NCBI GenBank assembly: GCA_049699975.1
Contig: JBNAWB010000125.1
Location: 1-10,719, forward strand
DNA from: CAZAGD01 sp049699975
Lineage (GTDB): Bacteria > Desulfobacterota > SM23-61
Reading direction: 5' to 3'
DNA: 10,719 bases
Shown: piece after piece, positions 6,874-10,719 of the stretch
Position numbering within the stretch: the first letter of the stretch is position 1
Layout of the letters: each line of letters opens with the position of its first letter
The notes under the pieces: model-generated
What the model was told of the DNA's origin: nothing
Databases searched by the model: none
What the model saw: only the letters and a program-made list of their open reading frames with translations
Program-made: the position numbers and the translations under genes

Positions 6874-8841
6874 TCAGATAGCATCCAATTCTCTTCTCAT
6901 AGCCATATCATAAAGTACTCGTTCGCGCTTTTTATCTAACCCGAGAGCCTTACGTTTTTTATCAATATGGGCAATCATCATCTGCGCAGCCTTTAATGGA
7001 TCCGGCTCAAAAGCCCACATCCCACCTAACATTCCCTCCAAATCCTGGAATAAATAACGCGTCAACTCCTCGCTACCCATAGTCGGCCAAGTCACTCCAA
7101 AAACTGTAAAAACCCCAGAAGCCACAAAATAATGCCCGATCGAAATAGCCTTCTCACTCATCCACTCCGGAGCAGCCCCAGCTGCGGGCAAATCACTAAT
7201 ATCATCCCCTAACCCCCCTTCCTTAACCACAGCCGTCGCTGCCATTAATATGCGAGAATTGTCCACACAAGAGCCTAAATGCAATACGGGAGGAATACCC
7301 ACAGCCTCACATACTTCAGCTAACCCTGGCCCAGCATACAAACTTGCCGCTTCTGGAAGAAGAAGCCCAGCTTTTGCACAGGCCATCGCACTACACCCAG
7401 TTTGCAATACAATCACATCATTTTTAATCAACTCCTTTACCAAAGCGACGTGCACATCATCATGCTTAACTCGCGGATTATTACAACCAACTACCCCGGC
7501 AATCCCACGTATCCGACCATTAATGATGTTATCATTCAACGGCCGATAAGAAGCCCGAAAGAGACCTCCCAAAAGATAATTAATCGTCTCATGGCTAAAA
7601 CCCGCCACCAAATACTTCTTTTCCTCGGGAATATCTATATTCTTCTTCCGCCGCGGAAAATTCTCAATTGCCGCCCGCACAATAGCCTTCGCCGAGTCCA
7701 TGGCCCTATGCTCACTAAACTCTATATGCTCCGCCCCCGGAATCTTCGCCTTAGGAGAAGTGGTAATTATCTTCGTATGATAACACTGAGCCACATCAGG
7801 AAGAGACTGCATAATACACTGCACATCCACTACCATAGCATCAACTACCCCAGTCACTATGGCCAACTCCTGCTGCAACATATTCCCGGCTAAAGGCACT
7901 CCATGACGCATCAAAATCTCATTGGCCGTACAACAAATACCCGCTAAATTAATCCCCTGCGCCCCCTTCGCCCTCGCCAACTGCTGCATATCCCGATCCT
8001 GGGCAGCAACCACAATCATCTCCGAAAGCAAAGGTTCATGCCCATGGATAATTATATTCACCTCATCCCTCTTCAAAACCCCCAAATTCACCTGCCCAAT
8101 AATAGGTACCGGAGTCCCAAAAAGAATATCCTGTAACTCCGTAGCTATCATCGAACCACCCCAACCATCCGCCAAAGCTGCTCGCGTCCCCTGCAAAATC
8201 AGATTCCTATAATCCTGATCCACACCCATATGCGTTCGATGCATAATCTCTACCACTTCTCGATCCACTCCTCGCGGCGCCACTCCCAACTTGCGCCATA
8301 TCTCCTGCCTCTTCAAAGGCGCTCGCTTCAAAAAAACTATCTCGCCCTTCTGCCGACCAAACTCGGCCAAAGCTCGTTCGCCAACCTCAATGGCTATCTC
8401 CCTGATAGATCGATCCCCAATTTCAATCCCAAAATCCATCGCCAATTGATAAAGCTTCTGCTCATCCTTTATTTCATAACCCGGTGCCTCACCACGAGCA
8501 GCAGCCAAAAAAGTCTCCGCCACCCCCCGGCCATGATCAGAATGAGCAGCCGCTCCTCCAGCAATCATCCGAATAAAATTACGCGCCGCAATCGTCTCCG
8601 CCGTCGCTCCGCAAACACCCCGCCTCTTCGCTCTATCCGCCTCTGTTTCAACCTTCTTCTTCGGAGCCGGGACCCGACAAGGCCCCATACTACAATTCTT
8701 ACAACAACTACCTTCCGACCCAATAGGACAAGGTTTCATCTCCTCCGCTCTATCAAAAGCCGTATTCACCTTATCAAGGGCCGCTTTCTCCATCATTTTT
8801 ATACTCGCCGCATCACTACTCCTTGCTAAAAAATCTGGCAT
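6874..8841 (-). CDS. cooS: Anaerobic Ni-Fe carbon monoxide dehydrogenase, catalytic subunit
   Basis: A 655-residue CooS/AcsA-type CODH, which interconverts CO + H2O and CO2 + 2 e- + 2 H+. The D-cluster cysteines C38 and C46 and B-cluster cysteines C47, C50, C55 and C77 lie in the CPIGSEGSCCKNCSMGPCR region. C-cluster ligands are visible: H266 or H268 (HGHEP), C303/C304 (GICCTAN), C342 (VQCIMQ), C453 (VGCNNP), C483 (TGCSAMAC) and C525 (GSCVDN). The catalytic lysine is K564 in EWMSEKA and H100 matches the active-site histidine. Two later histidines of the expected relay are G106 and E109. Length is near the usual 630-675. AAGGAGG precedes the ATG. No cooC, cooF or acsB is in the window. Third codon positions avoid C far more than in neighbouring genes, which hints at transfer. 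Confidence 0.97.
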   Translation of the reverse strand: MPDFLARSSDAASIKMMEKAALDKVNTAFDRAEEMKPCPIGSEGSCCKNCSMGPCRVPAPKKKVETEADRAKRRGVCGATAETIAARNFIRMIAGGAAAHSDHGRGVAETFLAAARGEAPGYEIKDEQKLYQLAMDFGIEIGDRSIREIAIEVGERALAEFGRQKGEIVFLKRAPLKRQEIWRKLGVAPRGVDREVVEIMHRTHMGVDQDYRNLILQGTRAALADGWGGSMIATELQDILFGTPVPIIGQVNLGVLKRDEVNIIIHGHEPLLSEMIVVAAQDRDMQQLARAKGAQGINLAGICCTANEILMRHGVPLAGNMLQQELAIVTGVVDAMVVDVQCIMQSLPDVAQCYHTKIITTSPKAKIPGAEHIEFSEHRAMDSAKAIVRAAIENFPRRKKNIDIPEEKKYLVAGFSHETINYLLGGLFRASYRPLNDNIINGRIRGIAGVVGCNNPRVKHDDVHVALVKELIKNDVIVLQTGCSAMACAKAGLLLPEAASLYAGPGLAEVCEAVGIPPVLHLGSCVDNSRILMAATAVVKEGGLGDDISDLPAAGAAPEWMSEKAISIGHYFVASGVFTVFGVTWPTMGSEELTRYLFQDLEGMLGGMWAFEPDPLKAAQMMIAHIDKKRKALGLDKKRERVLYDMAMRRELDAI

Positions 8842-9096
8842 TCTTTTCCTCCTTATTAATTTAATCGCAATACTCTAATTCAACTAAGATGTAAAAAATT
8901 TTTGGGCATTTAATGTGCCAGATGGTGCAGACCTTTCCCCTCGTAAGATAAATATTTATTTATCCTTTCCCCGCGCCATAGAGAGGCAGGTAATTCCCTA
9001 AAAATTTTCCCCCGCGGACTTAAAAAGTTTTTTCCCAAGATATTTTATCTGGCTCAGCTTGTCTTCCTTCTTCCTCCTAATATAGGTGATAAATTT
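8842..9096 (-). promoter_or_regulatory. Intergenic leader of cooS, likely promoter region
   Basis: This 255-base AT-rich gap separates the zinc-ribbon gene from cooS and is the obvious place for a cooS promoter. On the minus strand TTTACA followed 17 bases later by TATTGC is a weak sigma-70-like pair upstream of the AAGGAGG ribosome binding site. No clear FNR, CooA or RcoM consensus is seen. The region also contains the palindrome listed separately. A purine-rich AGGAGGAAGAAGG at about 9068-9080 looks like a ribosome binding site but no start codon follows at a useful distance. Confidence 0.35.
8947..8964. promoter_or_regulatory. AT-rich palindrome upstream of cooS
   Basis: GATAAATA-TT-TATTTATC is a perfect 8-base inverted repeat with a 2-base spacer, centred about 115 bases before the cooS start. 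The length and symmetry suit a dimeric regulator. It has a loose resemblance to a GATAAT/ATTATC Fur box half-site arrangement, but the spacing differs. Chance is not excluded in AT-rich DNA. Confidence 0.3.
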
Positions 9097-9342
9097 TTAT
9101 TTTCTAACCATCGCGGTTCCACAATTAGGACACATGGTCTGCGAACAAGGGACGCCAGCCTGGTGGGGAACTGTAGTTCCACACTTTGGACATAAGCATT
9201 CTCCACCAGGGCCAGCTCCTGCTCTGGTTCCGCCCATTCTTCCTGCTCCGCGACCTGCTTCTAAGCCGCTTCCCCTACCCATTCTTCTTCCTGTTCCTGG
9301 CCCGCTTCCCCAAGGAGGGCCAGTTCCATCCTTTTTAGGCAT
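9097..9342 (-). CDS. Small Gly/Arg-rich protein with C-terminal double-CxxCG zinc ribbon
   Basis: An 81-residue protein in two parts. Residues 1-48 are rich in glycine, arginine and proline and start with DGTGPPWGSGPGTG, which echoes the DGTGPMGLGPMTG start of the DUF5320 protein encoded at 10534-10286. Residues 51-74 hold C51-x2-C54 and C71-x2-C74 (CPKCG, CPNCG) with C49 and C66 nearby, a zinc or iron ribbon. AAGGAG lies eight bases before the ATG. It is the last gene of the NifX-like cluster, 62 bases after it. Function unknown; probably a metal-binding accessory of that cluster. Confidence 0.75.
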   Translation of the reverse strand: MPKKDGTGPPWGSGPGTGRRMGRGSGLEAGRGAGRMGGTRAGAGPGGECLCPKCGTTVPHQAGVPCSQTMCPNCGTAMVRK

Positions 9343-9404
9343 ATTTTTTTCTCCTTTCTTGAATTACAGAAAGCGCAAGCGTGAGGCGTAACAGGCAAAA
9401 TAAT

Positions 9405-9935
9405 TTATTTCTTAGCCTCAAGCTTTTCTAAGCGCGCAGTTATTTTATCTAATTGTTCTTTTAACTGACGAGATTGTTCTCTCAATTCCTTAAGCTCCTC
9501 GCTTGGGGATTCTGGACCGGGCGGTTTAGGGGTAGGAGGCGGCACAGCTCTTCCTCCTCCTCTTCCCACGCCCATCCCATAATGAGCGCGTACAGTAGGC
9601 CCCTGCGCGAGAGAAGTAAGTTCCCCTTTCTTGTATTTTTCCAGGACTTCTTTTATTTGACCAGTCACTCCTGTAATTATTTTTATTCCCCCCGCCTGGA
9701 GGGTAGTGAAGGCATTCGGTCCTACTTGGCCCGTAATTAAAGCCTCCACCCCACGATTAATTACCAGCTGAGCTGATTGGATCCCCGCTCCACCAGCAGC
9801 TCCTAAATTGGGATTTTCTACTGCCTCAAATTTCATTGTTTCGGGATCAGCAAAGATGAAATATTGGCAGCGCCCAAATCGGGGATCCATCTCAGCCTCC
9901 AGGTTAGGGCCCGTGGAGGTAATGCAGACTTTCAT
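9405..9935 (-). CDS. NifX/NifB-type dinitrogenase iron-molybdenum cofactor family protein (COG1433) with coiled-coil tail
   Basis: Residues 1-115 are a NifX-like domain of the MTH1175 type: MKVCITSTG, DPRFGRCQYF (17-26), the phosphate/cofactor loop region NPNLGAAGGAGIQSAQL (41-57) and GQVGPNAF (69-76). The family binds Fe-S or Fe-Mo type cofactors or precursors; no nitrogenase genes are here, so a general cofactor-carrier role is more likely. Residues 118-145 are a Gly/Pro-rich linker, and 146-176 form a charged amphipathic helix (EELKELREQSRQLKEQL and on), likely a coiled coil. Typical members are about 110-130 residues, so linker and tail are an addition. The ATG overlaps the stop of the preceding gene (ATGA) behind a strong AAGGAGG. 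Confidence 0.88.
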   Translation of the reverse strand: MKVCITSTGPNLEAEMDPRFGRCQYFIFADPETMKFEAVENPNLGAAGGAGIQSAQLVINRGVEALITGQVGPNAFTTLQAGGIKIITGVTGQIKEVLEKYKKGELTSLAQGPTVRAHYGMGVGRGGGRAVPPPTPKPPGPESPSEELKELREQSRQLKEQLDKITARLEKLEAKK

Positions 9936-10267
9936 GCTGCACCTCCTTCGGACTTCTCTTTCTCCAACTCCTTTATTCGGGCATCGATAGCTTCTAATTC
10001 TTCCCGAATAAAGTTAGCCTGGTCTTTTAGGAAGCGAATTTCTTCTTCCCGAGAATAAGGACTCCCGTAAAAGGGCCATCCCCCTGGCGGATAAATTCCA
10101 GGAGCATAGCCAGGACCTGGCCAACCATAAACACCATAGGCCCAGCAACGGGGAAGTCCTCCTCGGCCAATTCCTACATAAGGCCAAGGCGGCGAAGATC
10201 CCCGGAAACCAAACCCCATTCCTCGGCCAAAGCCCAGGCCTCTTCCAAAACCTCTTCCGTAATACAT
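9932..10267 (-). CDS. DUF5320-type Gly-rich protein with C-terminal coiled coil
   Basis: A 111-residue protein. The first 70 residues are rich in Gly, Tyr, Pro, Arg and Trp with little order expected; the only cysteine is C41. Residues 71-106 (YSREEEIRFLKDQANFIREE and onward) are a strongly charged heptad helix. This Gly-rich head plus helical tail is the layout of DUF5320 proteins, which often lie beside NifX-like genes. The helix resembles the tail of the NifX-like protein encoded next, with about 10 of 26 aligned positions equal. AGGAGGTG precedes the ATG, and the stop overlaps the next start by four bases. Confidence 0.75.
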   Translation of the reverse strand: MYYGRGFGRGLGFGRGMGFGFRGSSPPWPYVGIGRGGLPRCWAYGVYGWPGPGYAPGIYPPGGWPFYGSPYSREEEIRFLKDQANFIREELEAIDARIKELEKEKSEGGAA

Positions 10268-10285
10268 TTTTTCACCTCCTTTCTT

Positions 10286-10534
10286 TTACCACCATCTTCT
10301 CAGGCCTCTGCCGCGGCCTAAGAAGCGATAGGGAAAAATCCTAAAACCTGCAAAATATGGATTTACAAACCCCATCCCCATTCCATAAGGAACCCCTTTC
10401 CAGCCCCAGGGCTGAAACGCAGGGAATCCCCACATAGGTGGTCTGGTTCCATAAAAATATGGATTGCACCACCCTCTTCCTCCACCAGTCATTGGACCCA
10501 ATCCCATGGGCCCGGTTCCATCCAAAGCTGGCAT
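10286..10534 (-). CDS. DUF5320-type Gly/Met-rich small protein
   Basis: An 82-residue protein beginning MPALDGTGPMGLGPMTGGGRGWC, the N-terminal signature of DUF5320. It is rich in Gly, Phe, Pro, Trp and Met and has only one cysteine (C23). Unlike its downstream neighbour it has no helical tail, so the two together look like a split version of the longer DUF5320 layout. A good AAGGAGG lies nine bases before the ATG. Eighteen bases separate it from the next gene. Function unknown; context suggests a role with the NifX-like protein and the Mrp-type ATPase. Confidence 0.8.
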   Translation of the reverse strand: MPALDGTGPMGLGPMTGGGRGWCNPYFYGTRPPMWGFPAFQPWGWKGVPYGMGMGFVNPYFAGFRIFPYRFLGRGRGLRRWW

Positions 10535-10561
10535 TTGTCAACACCTCCTTTTAAAAATTAG

Positions 10562-10590
10562 GGATACAGATTAACGCAGATGAAGATTAA
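10562..10590. repeat. Probable dispersed intergenic repeat fragment
   Basis: The stretch ATACAGATTAACGCAGATGA resembles the ACAGATTAACGCAGAT-type sequence that recurs in intergenic DNA of many Desulfobacterota and other environmental genomes. Only one copy lies in this window, so the repeat call depends on remembered resemblance, not on copies seen here. It lies in the spacer between the Mrp-type ATPase gene and the first DUF5320 gene. Confidence 0.35.
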
Positions 10591-10639
10591 TTTTCACCTT
10601 CTCGTTAAACAAGCCCTGGTCATTCTTAGATAAACTTTG

Positions 10640-10676
10640 ATTAACAAATTTTTCAATTATTAACAAATTTTTCAAT
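10640..10676. repeat. Tandem 18-base duplication at the end of the Mrp-type gene
   Basis: ATTAACAAATTTTTCAAT occurs at 10640-10657 and again at 10659-10676, identical over 18 bases with a 19-base period. The copy nearer the gene body encodes the end of the ATPase (IEKFVN on the minus strand); the second copy is shifted by one base and mostly follows the stop codon at 10655-10653. Replication slippage at the gene end is the simplest reading. Confidence 0.75.
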
Positions 10677-10719
10677 CCTTTCTGTAATTTCATAAAAAGC
10701 TTTTGCCGCCGGAGAATTA
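10653..10719 (-). CDS. C-terminal end of an Mrp/NBP35-type P-loop ATPase (partial)
   Basis: The minus-strand frame entering from the right edge ends with NSPAAKAFYEITERI and a short tail before TGA at 10655-10653. The SPAAKAF-x-EI-x-ERI pattern is the usual C-terminus of Mrp/ApbC/NBP35 family Fe-S carrier ATPases (typically DSPAAKAFREIAERI). Such genes often stand beside NifX-like and DUF5320 genes, as here. Only 21 codons are in the window, so the Walker motifs and the CxxC cluster site cannot be checked. The gap to the next gene is 118 bases. Confidence 0.6.
   Translation of the reverse strand, partial: NSPAAKAFYEITERIEKFVNN

Noticed and set aside
7402..8829. Long plus-strand frames opposite cooS (for example 7402-7893 and 8230-8829)
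   Set aside because: They are shadows of cooS, produced by its codon bias (few third-position C on the coding strand), with implausible Arg/Ser/Leu/Thr/Ile-rich products.
9405..9935. True nitrogenase NifX or NifB
   Set aside because: The domain fits the broader COG1433 family, but no nifHDKEN genes or radical SAM NifB domain are in the window, so a nitrogenase role is not supported.
1..10719. CRISPR array, tRNA, rRNA or riboswitch
   Set aside because: No regularly spaced repeats, cloverleaf pattern, rRNA-like sequence or recognisable riboswitch core was seen on either strand by eye.

Overview
The window looks like chromosomal DNA of a strictly anaerobic, metal-rich bacterium. It has moderate GC by eye. 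All supported genes lie on the minus strand, so transcription runs from high to low coordinates. The gene set (Ni-Fe carbon monoxide dehydrogenase, NifX-like/DUF5320 cluster next to an Mrp-type ATPase, FeoAB-Fur, DUF1847, DUF169, FmdB, mannitol/chloroaromatic-type TRAP permease) is typical of sulfate-reducing or syntrophic Desulfobacterota and related anaerobes. No marker gene here fixes the taxon, so that placement is inference.

Layout from right to left, in transcription order: (1) 10719-9097 holds the last codons of an Mrp/NBP35-type P-loop ATPase, then two DUF5320 glycine/methionine-rich small proteins, a NifX-like (COG1433) protein with an unusual coiled-coil tail, and a small double-CxxCG zinc-ribbon protein. 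(2) 9096-8842 is an intergenic region with an AT-rich palindrome in front of cooS. (3) 8841-5848 is a tight unit: cooS (CODH catalytic subunit), a 70-residue DUF1858-like protein whose ATG directly abuts the cooS stop, and a DUF169 protein. (4) 5731-4175 has an FmdB zinc ribbon, a palindrome-bearing spacer, a DUF1847 metal-binding protein, and a MOSC protein that starts at a TTG overlapping the DUF1847 stop. (5) 4132-1501 is a fur-feoA-feoB ferrous iron uptake operon with its own regulator. (6) 1500-936 is a non-coding stretch with several hairpins and a short direct repeat. (7) 935-1 is a decayed region: the C-terminal part of a TRAP large permease (DctM) without its N-terminal half, followed by the last-third fragment of an NAD-dependent epimerase broken by a stop.

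The shared theme is metal cofactors and iron: Fe2+ import under Fur, several cysteine-rich proteins of unknown role, a Ni-Fe-S enzyme, and a NifX/Mrp-type cluster of the kind linked to Fe-S or metal cofactor handling. No cooC, cooF, acsB or hydrogenase gene is visible, so whether CooS works alone, with a ferredoxin, or in a CODH/ACS complex cannot be decided here. The most interesting points are: the cooS-DUF1858-like-DUF169 coupling; the cooS codon bias, which differs from its neighbours; replacement of two histidines of its expected proton relay; the matched coiled-coil tails of the NifX-like and DUF5320 proteins; and a MOSC protein lacking the usual cysteine.
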